Shown one piece after another: positions 14,618-22,043 of a stretch of DNA of 26,376 bases. How positions within the stretch are numbered: position 1 is the first letter of the stretch; the number at the start of each line of letters is the position of its first letter. Source of the stretch: a virus. The DNA lies in the IMG/VR virus record IMGVR_UViG_3300028666_000375, positions 1 through 26,376 of that record. One strand, written 5' to 3'. The notes beneath the pieces were generated by a model, which was not told the origin of the DNA, made no database searches, and was given only the letters and a program-made list of their open reading frames with translations. The translations under genes were made by a program, and so were the position numbers.

Positions 14618-14872
14618 TTATTCCTCTGTCTCTATTAGTTGAAACTCGCTATTTTCAAACTTCCAATCCTGTTCAAAATTATTAATTCTTCTAACTTCTG
14701 TATACATATAGTCGTACGAAAGATAGCTAATAATTTTCCATGCTAATTCTTCTACTGAATTGTTAATCAAAAAAGTCGATGCTTTACTAGCATTTTCTAT
14801 AATTTCAGTTATTTGATTTTCTTCGGTAAATACTTTTATATACTGTCCAGATGGTATATGTAGTATTTTCAT
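14618..14872 (-). CDS. Array-family small protein (MKILHIPSGQYIKV)
   Basis: An 84-residue protein starting MKILHIPSGQYIKVFTEENQ and ending SEFQLIETEE. The first ~25 bases of the gene almost match the start of the paralog at 7134-7400, seven kilobases away, although the rest of the two proteins differs. The tail GAG GAA gives the next gene's ribosome binding site. Confidence 0.88.
   Translation of the reverse strand: MKILHIPSGQYIKVFTEENQITEIIENASKASTFLINNSVEELAWKIISYLSYDYMYTEVRRINNFEQDWKFENSEFQLIETEE
14847..14867. repeat. 5' module repeat shared with 7375-7395 and 15890-15910
   Basis: A 21-base stretch containing CCAGATGGTATATG that encodes HIPSG of the N-terminal signature on the - strand. 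It is identical at 7375-7395 and differs by one base at 15890-15910. Related forms (CCTGTTGGTATATGAAGTA) occur at 24582-24600 and 25401-25419. Confidence 0.75.
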
Positions 14873-15166
14873 TTATACCTCCACTAACTCAAACTCCGCT
14901 TCTGTAAGTGTATCTATTGTTTTAAAGTCTATTTCAGCATTTTTGTATAATGCTCTGTTAAATATAAAATCATTATCTGGGTTTAGTTTACTGTAATTTA
15001 CTATTGTGGATATAATTTTTTCATATGTCCGAGAAGCAGTAACTCTACCAACCATTAGTTCTATGGGCCAACAAATTTCACCAAGAGGATACTTATCTGT
15101 GTTATTAGCATCTTCTGGAAAAAACCTAAAATATTTACCACTTGGAATATATAACAATTCTTTCAT
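14873..15166 (-). CDS. Array-family small protein (LLYIPSGKYFRFFPE)
   Basis: A 97-residue protein starting MKELLYIPSGKYFRFFPEDA and ending EAEFELVEV. The ribosome binding site is AAGGAT from the VRI codons of the upstream gene. GGAGG in its own last codons serves the next gene. The middle contains VTASRTYEKIISTIVNYSKL, like the helix in the next paralog (AWKIISYLSYDYMYTE), suggesting this neighbouring pair arose by duplication. Confidence 0.87.
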   Translation of the reverse strand: MKELLYIPSGKYFRFFPEDANNTDKYPLGEICWPIELMVGRVTASRTYEKIISTIVNYSKLNPDNDFIFNRALYKNAEIDFKTIDTLTEAEFELVEV

Positions 15167-15582
15167 TATTTTATCCTTACGATTTCAAACTCTGATGGAA
15201 TTGGAATTAGATTTTTACTATTTTTTTCTTTAAGCTTATACCATAAATCATGTCTATAAGTAATGTTCCATAAATCCATAGCAATATCAAATCTAAAATT
15301 AAAACTGGTTATCAAAGCTTGTAAAGTATGTTTGTTTGTATATGTAAATGTTTTTAATTCGACAAATCCATTTTCTGCTGTCATCATATCTGTAATAAAA
15401 AATCCAAGAATACCAGTATCTAAATCTTCATTTATAATACAACAATATTTATCAAGATATTTTTGCTTCTGTGCTAACCAACAAGATAAACTGTGTCCTC
15501 TTGATCTGCCGCTTGTTTTATCATAACATACTCCTATCATATTACCAGTAGGAATATGACAAATACCATATTTATAAGCCAT
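15166..15582 (-). CDS. Array-family protein, long member (YGICHIPTGNM)
   Basis: At 138 residues one of the longest members: MAYKYGICHIPTGNMIGVCY, then a large middle (ENGFVELKTFTYTNKHTLQA, then FDIAMDLWNITYRHDLWYKL), ending SEFEIVRIK. The final VRI replaces the usual VEV, but the codons GTA AGG ATA still give an AAGGA ribosome binding site. This is a useful case for separating DNA-level from protein-level constraint. Confidence 0.87.
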   Translation of the reverse strand: MAYKYGICHIPTGNMIGVCYDKTSGRSRGHSLSCWLAQKQKYLDKYCCIINEDLDTGILGFFITDMMTAENGFVELKTFTYTNKHTLQALITSFNFRFDIAMDLWNITYRHDLWYKLKEKNSKNLIPIPSEFEIVRIK

Positions 15583-15927
15583 TCAGTTAACCTCCACTAC
15601 TTCAAACTCATGTATCCCAACATCTAATGTATAGTCATTACATCCTGATATATCTATGCCTATATTACATCTAAAAGTTTTATCATTTACTAATTTTTTT
15701 AGAACATTTTTATTAGTAGAAATAACAACTTTCCTTTCAGCACTATTAGTAACTCCCTCTCCTATCATATATTCCTCTGCCAAGAAAAATCCAGCTACCT
15801 CTTCTGCTTGTTTGTGTGGAACTGTAATAAACCAAGTTTTTAGAAACTTACTTACATCACCACTATCATGACGTATCCAAATAAAGTTTCCAGATGGTAT
15901 ATGAAGTATTTTATACTGTTTCTTCAT
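15583..15927 (-). CDS. Array-family protein (YKILHIPSGNFIWIRHD)
   Basis: A 114-residue protein starting MKKQYKILHIPSGNFIWIRH and ending HEFEVVEVN. Its start lies 17 bases inside the upstream gene, with GGAG (from MEI codons of that gene) seven bases before the ATG. The middle includes FFLAEEYMIGEGVTNSAERK and CNIGIDISGCNDYTLDVGI, partly like the neighbours on both sides (FLSKEYADKFHKD and FRFDIAMDLW). Confidence 0.88.
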   Translation of the reverse strand: MKKQYKILHIPSGNFIWIRHDSGDVSKFLKTWFITVPHKQAEEVAGFFLAEEYMIGEGVTNSAERKVVISTNKNVLKKLVNDKTFRCNIGIDISGCNDYTLDVGIHEFEVVEVN

Positions 15928-16285
15928 AGTTAATCTCCATTATTTCAAACTCTTCTTTTTGTACTTGTTTATTATATTTATCAAAATTAGCCACATCGTA
16001 AATATCCATATATAGATGTTTATAAATATGGTCATTGTTTAAGATACCAGATAACAAGTTAAAATCAGTAGATATTATTTGAAATGCCGATCTATTTGTT
16101 CTATCCTTATGAAACTTATCTGCGTATTCTTTTGATAAAAAATAGTTAATTACACCAACTTCAATTCTTGTTTGATCAGTATCTGCTTGTTCTATTATTT
16201 TAAACTGAATAGTTCTATCATTTATAAATATTTCAATATATACAAAGTTTCCAGTAGGTATATGTAAGATAGAATAATAAGGCAT
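15911..16285 (-). CDS. Array-family protein, first of second array (YSILHIPTGNFVYIE)
   Basis: A 124-residue protein starting MPYYSILHIPTGNFVYIEIF. After the signature EEFEIMEI it has seven extra residues because its frame passes through the start of the next gene. GGAG lies about ten bases before the ATG, immediately after a terminator hairpin. This leaves no room for a normal promoter, so expression depends on readthrough or on a promoter inside the upstream genes. Confidence 0.87.
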   Translation of the reverse strand: MPYYSILHIPTGNFVYIEIFINDRTIQFKIIEQADTDQTRIEVGVINYFLSKEYADKFHKDRTNRSAFQIISTDFNLLSGILNNDHIYKHLYMDIYDVANFDKYNKQVQKEEFEIMEINYEETV

Positions 16286-16300
16286 ACAAATATGCTCCTA

Positions 16301-16326
16301 TAATAAAAAATCCCCGAAGGGACTTT
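16301..16326 (-). terminator. UUCG-loop intrinsic terminator after the helicase block
   Basis: On the - strand AAAGTCCC pairs with GGGATTTT (one G-U pair) around a TTCG loop closed by C-G, the very stable tetraloop, followed by further T residues. It lies right after the stop of the small endonuclease fragment and before the first gene of the second array. Confidence 0.82.
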
Positions 16327-16327
16327 G

Positions 16328-16483
16328 TTATTTGCTTTGTTTGCTATTCCAATGTGCCGACCATATATGCCCTTTTTCACATTGCCACTCCATTTTTGTG
16401 GTGTTATTAATATAATTATCTGATAACAATTTGCCATTTTTTGAAACAGCATGTTCTTGTAATACATTAAGGGCAGGTTTCAT
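16328..16483 (-). pseudogene. Zinc-ribbon endonuclease fragment (51 residues)
   Basis: A short open frame starting ATG two bases beyond the helicase stop. Its product contains SKNGKLLSDNYINNTTKMEW, QCEKGHIWSAHWN and then stops. This matches the repeated unit of the protein at 20048-20743 (NKNGKLISTEY...CWECEKKHQWNAIWN), but lacks the second Cys pair needed to complete the zinc ribbon and the whole nuclease domain. It is therefore probably a remnant of a related homing endonuclease gene. It may still be translated, but no strong ribosome binding site is visible. Confidence 0.65.
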
Positions 16484-16484
16484 A

Positions 16485-17849
16485 TTATTTAGACTTATTT
16501 TTCTTTGTTTCTGACCGTAGTAGTTCTGACTCTTCTTCTTCTGGTATCGCTTCTGTAAATTTAAAAGTTAATGACTGGTCAGGTCTATCTCCTTGAAGAT
16601 TTATGTATACACTATCAGGGCCAACACGCGATTTAAGAATAGTTAATGTTCTTTTCCCAGCATCTTGCGCTTGGTTCGAACTCCCAAGTCCCAGTACTAC
16701 ATCAAAACCAAAAATACTAGCAAAACTTTCAGAAATACTATCATATCCATAAATATCTGATCCTACCGCACTTCTATTTGTCTGATGGGCAGTTAGTAAA
16801 GAACAATCAAACTGTCTACTTAAATTAACAAGAGCATCCCCGACTTCTGCTAATGCTTCATGTTTTTTCTCAAATCCTCCAGGCATTTTCAAACAACCAA
16901 GCCAGTCTAACACTAAAACTTCCGGCGTCCCAAACTCCATGCTATATTTTTCAAGGTAAGTCTCTAATCCACCAAGACTTAATGTTCCTCTATCAAACCC
17001 TTTAATAATAGGTAAACATCCCTTTAAAGAATTGTCAATTTTTCGTTGTAGCGTAACCTTGGCGTCACCCATAGTTACCAATTCTTTTGATGAAAATCCT
17101 GAAATGATACTGTCAAATCGCTGGGCAATCTGTAATTCAGACATTTCCAACGTAATAAACAACGTCCTCATTTTCTGCTTAGCTGCCTCAACTGCTAAAT
17201 TACATAATACAGCAGTTTTACCTCGTCCTGTCGGTGAAAGAATAGTGGCGCATTCTTTTTTTGCTAATCCACCACCAAGGTATCCATCAAGAGTAGGCCA
17301 TCCCGTTGACCATAAACCCTTTCGTGGACTTTCTAAATATCTATCACAGACTAATTCCGTGACATAATTCATACCAATACTGTTTTCTTTACCAAATGAT
17401 TTTTTGTATGCGTCGCCAATTAGTGAATATACAGTGTCAAAATCACCATTATCAAAATACGAAATAGATTTAGAAAAAGCCAGTACCATATTTTGTTTTT
17501 TTATAAACTCATATACTTTTTCTTTTATATATTCATAGTCAGATTTAGATAGTGATTTACCGGAATCTATAACTGATATCATTCCAAAAGCGTCACCATC
17601 TGAATATACTTTATTTTTTTGTCCTTGTAAGATAGTATTTTTTAGAATCTCTATACTTAATGGCCTTTTAGTTTTTTTATAAACATACAAAATCAATTTA
17701 GCTAATTTTATATGACTTTCACCAGCATCTAATATATTTGAAGTAAACTCATCAGATACATTACGAAGAAATTCATAATCTACAGTAAGCAAATGAAGTA
17801 GGCCACTTTGAAATTGAGCATTAAACGGAATTGTAGAAGACTCTAACAT
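16485..17849 (-). CDS. DnaB-like replicative helicase (RecA-type ATPase)
   Basis: A 454-residue protein. Residues 1-150 are a helical N-terminal domain and the rest is a RecA/DnaB ATPase: Walker A SPTGRGKT (205-212), LFITLEMSELQIAQR (DnaB-like motif after Walker A), Walker B VLVLDWLG (D315) and the sensor LLTAHQTN (Q356). STGWPTLDGYLGGGL just before Walker A is the typical DnaB/KaiC entry. It should form a hexamer that unwinds the replication fork in front of the split polymerase. A separate primase is not seen in the window, and no zinc-primase motif is present in this protein. Confidence 0.92.
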   Translation of the reverse strand: MLESSTIPFNAQFQSGLLHLLTVDYEFLRNVSDEFTSNILDAGESHIKLAKLILYVYKKTKRPLSIEILKNTILQGQKNKVYSDGDAFGMISVIDSGKSLSKSDYEYIKEKVYEFIKKQNMVLAFSKSISYFDNGDFDTVYSLIGDAYKKSFGKENSIGMNYVTELVCDRYLESPRKGLWSTGWPTLDGYLGGGLAKKECATILSPTGRGKTAVLCNLAVEAAKQKMRTLFITLEMSELQIAQRFDSIISGFSSKELVTMGDAKVTLQRKIDNSLKGCLPIIKGFDRGTLSLGGLETYLEKYSMEFGTPEVLVLDWLGCLKMPGGFEKKHEALAEVGDALVNLSRQFDCSLLTAHQTNRSAVGSDIYGYDSISESFASIFGFDVVLGLGSSNQAQDAGKRTLTILKSRVGPDSVYINLQGDRPDQSLTFKFTEAIPEEEESELLRSETKKNKSK

Positions 17850-17852
17850 AGT

Positions 17853-18602
17853 TTATTTTATCCAAGTTTTATTGTTTAATACATTAATGACTATATCGTA
17901 AGATACACCATATAGTTTTGATATTTTTAGTTTAGATATATCTGATGTGTTATACAGTTCTCTCATGGAATCGACTATTTCCCATGTTATGGTTGCTCTC
18001 CCATTAGTTTCTCCTTTTCTGCTATCAGACATTTTACCCTTTGTTTCATCTGATAGAATATTTCCTAGAGCATACGAATTACCTTTGCTTGCTTTTTGCA
18101 GCTTTCCTCTTGTTTCTTCCGTTATTATTCTATTTTTATTTAAGATAGCTAATTTTTGTTTAAGAGTTTCTGACATTTTCTTACCAAAATTAGGATTTTT
18201 ATTTCCAATTCTCGCAATAGATTTTTTTAACTTTGTTTCCTTGCTATCTTTTTTATTTTTGTGTGCCATAGATACTTTTTGTTTAGTTTCAACTGAATGA
18301 TGAAATCCTAATGTAGAACCTGCCGTTAAACATATGTTATACTCTGGTTTGTATGTGTCTATTGTTCTTTGTTCATAAAAAATTAAATCTTTCTTATCGC
18401 AATAAAACAAAACCTCAAACTTAAACTTATCTTTTGTATATTTATTCCAAGCACTTTGTAAATGCTGTGAATGATGCTCATTTTTGTTTAATTTTGATAA
18501 ATGACATGTCCACCGTTTTTGTATATTTACAGCAGAACCTATATAGCAATGGTTGTTTATTATGTTTGTTATTTTGTATATTCCAGAATTATTGTGGTTC
18601 AT
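17853..18602 (-). CDS. GIY-YIG homing endonuclease with NUMOD3-like repeats
   Basis: Started at the ATG at 18602 (AGAG upstream), giving 249 residues; the open frame to 18644 begins at TTG inside the helicase. GIY (7-9) and YIG (20-22), R30, E77 and N89 form the GIY-YIG nuclease core. The following region has repeats of the NUMOD3 type (SVETKQKVSMAHKNKK, SDETKGKMSDSRKGE) and ends in a helix-turn-helix-like ISKLKISKLYGVSYD, which together bind DNA. It overlaps the end of the UvsW-like helicase gene by 14 bases and precedes the DnaB-like gene, a typical seat for a free-standing homing endonuclease. Confidence 0.93.
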   Translation of the reverse strand: MNHNNSGIYKITNIINNHCYIGSAVNIQKRWTCHLSKLNKNEHHSQHLQSAWNKYTKDKFKFEVLFYCDKKDLIFYEQRTIDTYKPEYNICLTAGSTLGFHHSVETKQKVSMAHKNKKDSKETKLKKSIARIGNKNPNFGKKMSETLKQKLAILNKNRIITEETRGKLQKASKGNSYALGNILSDETKGKMSDSRKGETNGRATITWEIVDSMRELYNTSDISKLKISKLYGVSYDIVINVLNNKTWIK

Positions 18603-20067
18603 TTTTCTCTTTTGTACATTGTTTATAATATTTAATAATCTCAACCAATAATTCTTTTACTGACTTACATATTTCTACTTCTATTCCAAACTCTTCGCAT
18701 GTTTTTATTCGTTCGTTAGAGTGGTAAAGAAGGAACGGATGAGTCCTATCTATAATATCGACATAGCAGCGAAAAGATTTAAACTTTTCGTTAGGTCTTG
18801 TTATTCGTCCAAGAAATTGAATGAGTTTAATAAATGACTTTCTACCAGACGCATTTATAGCAAATACAGGACTTATAGCAAAATCAATTCCCTCGGAAAT
18901 CACGGTAGAAATTAAAGTGTTTATATTTTCCGTCATAAGTGCTTTTTTCTTAGCATCACGCATAACAATGTCATCGGCCCCATACATCGTCATATATTTT
19001 ACAGCTGGTTCTTTTTTCATGGCGTTACAGAGTTCAAGTCCGTGCTCTATTCTGTCCACAAGTACAAGATTAGGAGTGTCAAGTAGTTCAATACAATAGC
19101 TTAATATCTTGGCTATTGTTTCATTTCGTCCTGTGTTTTCTTGAACACCTTTATCCCATATCAGTTTATAGTTTTTACGTCCAAAGATTTCTTCCTTTAA
19201 GTCATAATCAGTTGGTAAATCAAGAAAGAACGCCTTTACAGGGGCTATACGCTCGTCCTTTGTAGCTTCGGTAAATCCATACTCAAATAATACTGGTCCA
19301 ACTATCGAAGTTAAATCAGCGTTATCTATATCTCGTTTTTCATGCGGAGTAGCTGTAAGTCCAATGAAATAATCAGCGTTTGGGATTTTACTTATAATTT
19401 TTCTGGATGTTTTAGACTTTCCATGATGAACTTCGTCAAGTATTACAAATGACACATTCTTCAAAACCTCCTTCGGTTTTAAAATATTATTTAGAGATTG
19501 TATAGTTGAAACTACTACATCACCAGACAAATCTTTAACACCATCACCAAACTGCGATACTTTAAATCCATACTTTGTAAAATTTTTTACAGTTTGTGTT
19601 AATATGTTTTTGTCATATGTTATGAACAATGCCTTATTTGATTTGGTTAATGATAGATGATAACTCAAAGTTGCCGCCGAAATAAGTGTTTTTCCAGCGC
19701 CCATTGTTGCTTTTACAATCATTATTTTATTTTGTAATATAGTATTTATAGCATTAAGCTGGTAGTTTCTGCGCTCAAACGATGGATTAGTTTGATATAA
19801 TGGAATATCCTCAAATGTAATAGGTGTAAAAGTCTTGTCAAATACTAGTGAGTGATTTGGAAATAACGATTTAAAAAGTCCTATTTTAAGTCTATTTTTA
19901 GCTGTAAGATAACACTTTGTTCCCTCTTTCCATTTTCCAGTTTTATAAGCTACCGTATGCTGATATCCTGGTATTTTATATGATAATTGTTTCGCCAGAA
20001 TTTCACGTTGCTTTTCATTATCAAACTCTATTTCTACTGTAGTATTATTAACTAATTGAGCCTTCAT
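18589..20067 (-). CDS. SF2 DNA helicase, UvsW-like
   Basis: A 492-residue superfamily 2 helicase: Walker A TMGAGKT (121-127), DEVH (211-214), motif III LTATP (237-241) and motif VI QFLGRITRP (417-425), within a RecA-like pair preceded by an ~85-residue N-terminal domain (ending FEDIPLYQTNPSFERRNYQL, the Q-like entry). Size and layout resemble T4 UvsW, which remodels recombination intermediates and stalled forks. The start ATG has AAAGG upstream and overlaps the previous endonuclease gene by 20 bases. Confidence 0.92.
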   Translation of the reverse strand: MKAQLVNNTTVEIEFDNEKQREILAKQLSYKIPGYQHTVAYKTGKWKEGTKCYLTAKNRLKIGLFKSLFPNHSLVFDKTFTPITFEDIPLYQTNPSFERRNYQLNAINTILQNKIMIVKATMGAGKTLISAATLSYHLSLTKSNKALFITYDKNILTQTVKNFTKYGFKVSQFGDGVKDLSGDVVVSTIQSLNNILKPKEVLKNVSFVILDEVHHGKSKTSRKIISKIPNADYFIGLTATPHEKRDIDNADLTSIVGPVLFEYGFTEATKDERIAPVKAFFLDLPTDYDLKEEIFGRKNYKLIWDKGVQENTGRNETIAKILSYCIELLDTPNLVLVDRIEHGLELCNAMKKEPAVKYMTMYGADDIVMRDAKKKALMTENINTLISTVISEGIDFAISPVFAINASGRKSFIKLIQFLGRITRPNEKFKSFRCYVDIIDRTHPFLLYHSNERIKTCEEFGIEVEICKSVKELLVEIIKYYKQCTKEKNEPQ

Positions 20068-20743
20068 ACAACCTTTCTATATATTCAGAAAGATTGTTCT
20101 TTTCTGTATATGGAATTATTATAAGTTTAATGTTATTTTCTTTGGCATACTGTATTTTATCTTTATCTTTTTGTTGTTGTTCTAAAAAAATTTGTTTTGT
20201 TTTATGAAAAAAATTAGGATAGATGTAATGTTGATAACCCTGATATTCAAAAGCTACTTGCGCTTCTTTATCATATCCATCCCATTCATAGTGTTTATTA
20301 TTATATTTAAATCTTGTTTTAGTTAATTTTACATTTAATTTTTGTTCCAATAATTCTTTACATAACTTTTCAGTTTTAAATCTTGTACATTCTGGACACC
20401 AACTATCTGATGATGTTATATGGTTCCAGATAGCGTTCCATTGATGTTTTTTTTCACATTCCCAGCAAAGTTTAGTCATACAATTTTTATATTCAGTTGA
20501 TATCAACTTTCCATTTTTATTAGCAGCAAAGATTTGCAGTTCTTTCAAACTTGGTTTACTATTTCTAGCGCAATAAGGACACCAATGTCCCATTTTTATA
20601 TCGTTCCATTTGGCATTCCATTGGTGTCTATGTTTACATTCCCAAAGTAATATTTGCTTATTACCTGTATAATTTGTCAATAAACATTTTCCACCTTTTA
20701 CGGTGGCATAATTGTGTAATTCTACTATCTCTGTTTTCTTCAT
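20048..20743 (-). CDS. Zinc-ribbon, Vsr-like putative homing endonuclease
   Basis: A 231-residue protein. Two copies of a zinc-ribbon unit (CKHRHQWNAKWN...CPYC, C36/H40/C55/C58; CEKKHQWNAIWN...CPEC, C96/H100/C116/C119) come first, then a nuclease-like domain with YEWDGYDKE (152-160), VAFEYQGYQHY (163-173) and, after an FLEQQQKDKDKI helix, NIKLIIIPYTE. This layout fits free-standing phage homing endonucleases with a Vsr/EDxHD-like core. It sits directly upstream of and overlaps the UvsW-like gene. A truncated relative is at 16328-16483. Confidence 0.8.
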   Translation of the reverse strand: MKKTEIVELHNYATVKGGKCLLTNYTGNKQILLWECKHRHQWNAKWNDIKMGHWCPYCARNSKPSLKELQIFAANKNGKLISTEYKNCMTKLCWECEKKHQWNAIWNHITSSDSWCPECTRFKTEKLCKELLEQKLNVKLTKTRFKYNNKHYEWDGYDKEAQVAFEYQGYQHYIYPNFFHKTKQIFLEQQQKDKDKIQYAKENNIKLIIIPYTEKNNLSEYIERLYEGSIS

Positions 20744-20788
20744 ATACTTAATTCGTACTCTAATTGTTAATATCGGCTTATTTACGTG
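20744..20788 (-). other. Short AT-rich gap, possible regulatory spot
   Basis: A 45-base gap between the last gene of the first array and the endonuclease gene, among the few intergenic spaces in this operon. No terminator hairpin and no convincing promoter is visible. Confidence 0.25.
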
Positions 20789-21049
20789 TTAGTTTAACCG
20801 AGTTTCAGTTATATCACAGATTTCAAACTCTTCAATGTATCGTAAATGAGCTTTTTTACCAAACTTTCTTATAGAAGTACTATTGGCAAATTTTACATAC
20901 TCTTTTGCTATGTATTCAGCATCCTGTCTGGTTTTATACATAGGATTTTCAGATTTAGCAGCATATGGCCAGTGTAATATGCGCCCAGATGTTATTATAA
21001 GAACAAAGAAGGTACCTTGTTTATGTCTGACTACGTTACCTGTATACAT
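20789..21049 (-). CDS. Array-family protein with shifted signature
   Basis: An 86-residue protein in which the signature appears at residues ~14-26 (FFVLIITSGRILHWPY, compare YRILIIETGEYLY) after a 13-residue basic extension MYTGNVVRHKQGT. The end EEFEICDITETRLN matches the C-terminal strand and then continues eight residues. It is the last gene of the first array. With the protein at 2458-2883 it shows that the signature need not be at the N-terminus, so it is not only a translation-start feature. Confidence 0.75.
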   Translation of the reverse strand: MYTGNVVRHKQGTFFVLIITSGRILHWPYAAKSENPMYKTRQDAEYIAKEYVKFANSTSIRKFGKKAHLRYIEEFEICDITETRLN

Positions 21050-21050
21050 T

Positions 21051-21296
21051 TTAAACTTCTACTATTTCAAACAATTCTCTATTATTTTTTAGAAATATAA
21101 GCTTACCGTTTATACCAACATTGAAATCATATTCGTCATGAAATATGTATTCAACTTCTTTTTTCGAGGACCATTCTGCTGGTACAAAGCTATTTTTATC
21201 TGACGATGCCACAACTTCCTCTGGTGAAAACAATGAACCACCAACATGACTTCTTAAAGCGTATTCTCCTGTTTCAATAATAAGTATTCTGTACAT
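21051..21296 (-). CDS. Array-family small protein (YRILIIETGEYALRSH)
   Basis: An 81-residue protein starting MYRILIIETGEYALRSHVGG and ending LFEIVEV. The start codon directly follows the upstream stop and has GGAGG six bases before it. The middle (ASSDKNSFVPAEWSSKKEVE) has the strand-then-helix layout SSKxE seen in several paralogs (AEFSSKEKILNIF at 21537-21788). Confidence 0.88.
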   Translation of the reverse strand: MYRILIIETGEYALRSHVGGSLFSPEEVVASSDKNSFVPAEWSSKKEVEYIFHDEYDFNVGINGKLIFLKNNRELFEIVEV

Positions 21297-21533
21297 TTAA
21301 ACCTCCACAATACAGAACAATTTATTATTTTCTTTTCCTAATCGTATTTGTTCTGTACGTCCTCTGTTAATTACTCTATTTCCATTAAAAATATTTGAAG
21401 CTTTCCCTATATTATGGTATTCAACTACTGAACACGGAAAATAGCGTTCAAATTCTTCTGAAAATAAAAATAAATTGCCATGACAATCTTTATATAAATA
21501 CTCTCCGCTTGGTATGTGAAGTATTCTAAACAT
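21297..21533 (-). CDS. Array-family small protein (FRILHIPSGEYLYKD)
   Basis: A 78-residue protein starting MFRILHIPSGEYLYKDCHGN and ending KLFCIVEV, where the usual E of FEIVEV is Cys. The middle has FSEEFERYFPCSVVEYHNIG, like the FSFEEI stretch in the two following paralogs upstream, so 21297-22040 looks like a run of tandem duplicates. Ribosome binding site GAGG comes from the EV codons of the preceding gene. Confidence 0.87.
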   Translation of the reverse strand: MFRILHIPSGEYLYKDCHGNLFLFSEEFERYFPCSVVEYHNIGKASNIFNGNRVINRGRTEQIRLGKENNKLFCIVEV

Positions 21534-21536
21534 ACT

Positions 21537-21788
21537 CTATACCTCAACTATTTCAAATAATGGTAAAATATCAGAGGTTAGCGCTGTATTTTCTCCGCAG
21601 ATATACACGGCATGACAGTCTGAATTATAAAATATGTTAAGTATTTTTTCTTTTGATGAAAATTCAGCTATTTTAAACACGGTTTCCTCATATTTTATTA
21701 TTTCTTCAAAAGAAAATAATTGATAATTAAAGTTAGGCTCCATATAGTATAAATACTCTCCGCTTTCTATGTGAAGTATTCTATACAT
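21537..21788 (-). CDS. Array-family small protein (YRILHIESGEYLYYME)
   Basis: An 83-residue protein, MYRILHIESGEYLYYMEPNF at the start, LFEIVEV at the end. It is the closest relative of the next gene upstream: both share an FSFEEI motif, an F-x-I-A-x-F stretch, a helix ending F (NIFYN or RLFQQG), an A/E-V-(Y/W)-I-x-G-x-N-T stretch, and D-x-L-x-LFEI. Pairs like this show duplication followed by divergence in the middle. Confidence 0.9.
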   Translation of the reverse strand: MYRILHIESGEYLYYMEPNFNYQLFSFEEIIKYEETVFKIAEFSSKEKILNIFYNSDCHAVYICGENTALTSDILPLFEIVEV

Positions 21789-21791
21789 ATA

Positions 21792-22040
21792 CTATACCTC
21801 AATAATTTCAAATAAATGTAAAGTATCCATGGATAGTTTAGTATTTGTTCCTTGTATCCATACCTCTTGTGTATTTCCTTGTTGAAAAAGTCTAACTATA
21901 TCTTCAATAACATCAAACCCGGCAATACAAAAACTTTGTAATGGATGTCGTGGTATTTCTTCGAAAGAATACAACAACATTGGACACACTTCTGTTGTAT
22001 ATAACCATTCGCCAGTCTCTATAAGAAGTATCCTATACAT
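21792..22040 (-). CDS. Array-family small protein (YRILLIETGEWLY)
   Basis: An 82-residue protein starting MYRILLIETGEWLYTTEVCP and ending LHLFEIIEV. It aligns along its full length with the gene at 21537-21788 (SFEEIPRHPLQSFCIAGFDV against SFEEIIKYEETVFKIAEFSS; VWIQGTNTKL against VYICGENTAL). The spacing to the next start is three bases with GAGG in the EV codons. Confidence 0.9.
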   Translation of the reverse strand: MYRILLIETGEWLYTTEVCPMLLYSFEEIPRHPLQSFCIAGFDVIEDIVRLFQQGNTQEVWIQGTNTKLSMDTLHLFEIIEV

Positions 22041-22043
22041 ATA

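Noticed and set aside
16222-16467. An 81-codon open frame on the - strand between the helicase and the second array
   Set aside because: It overlaps the terminator and the start of the next array gene and reads across them; the frame at 16328-16483 with clear zinc-ribbon similarity explains the DNA better.
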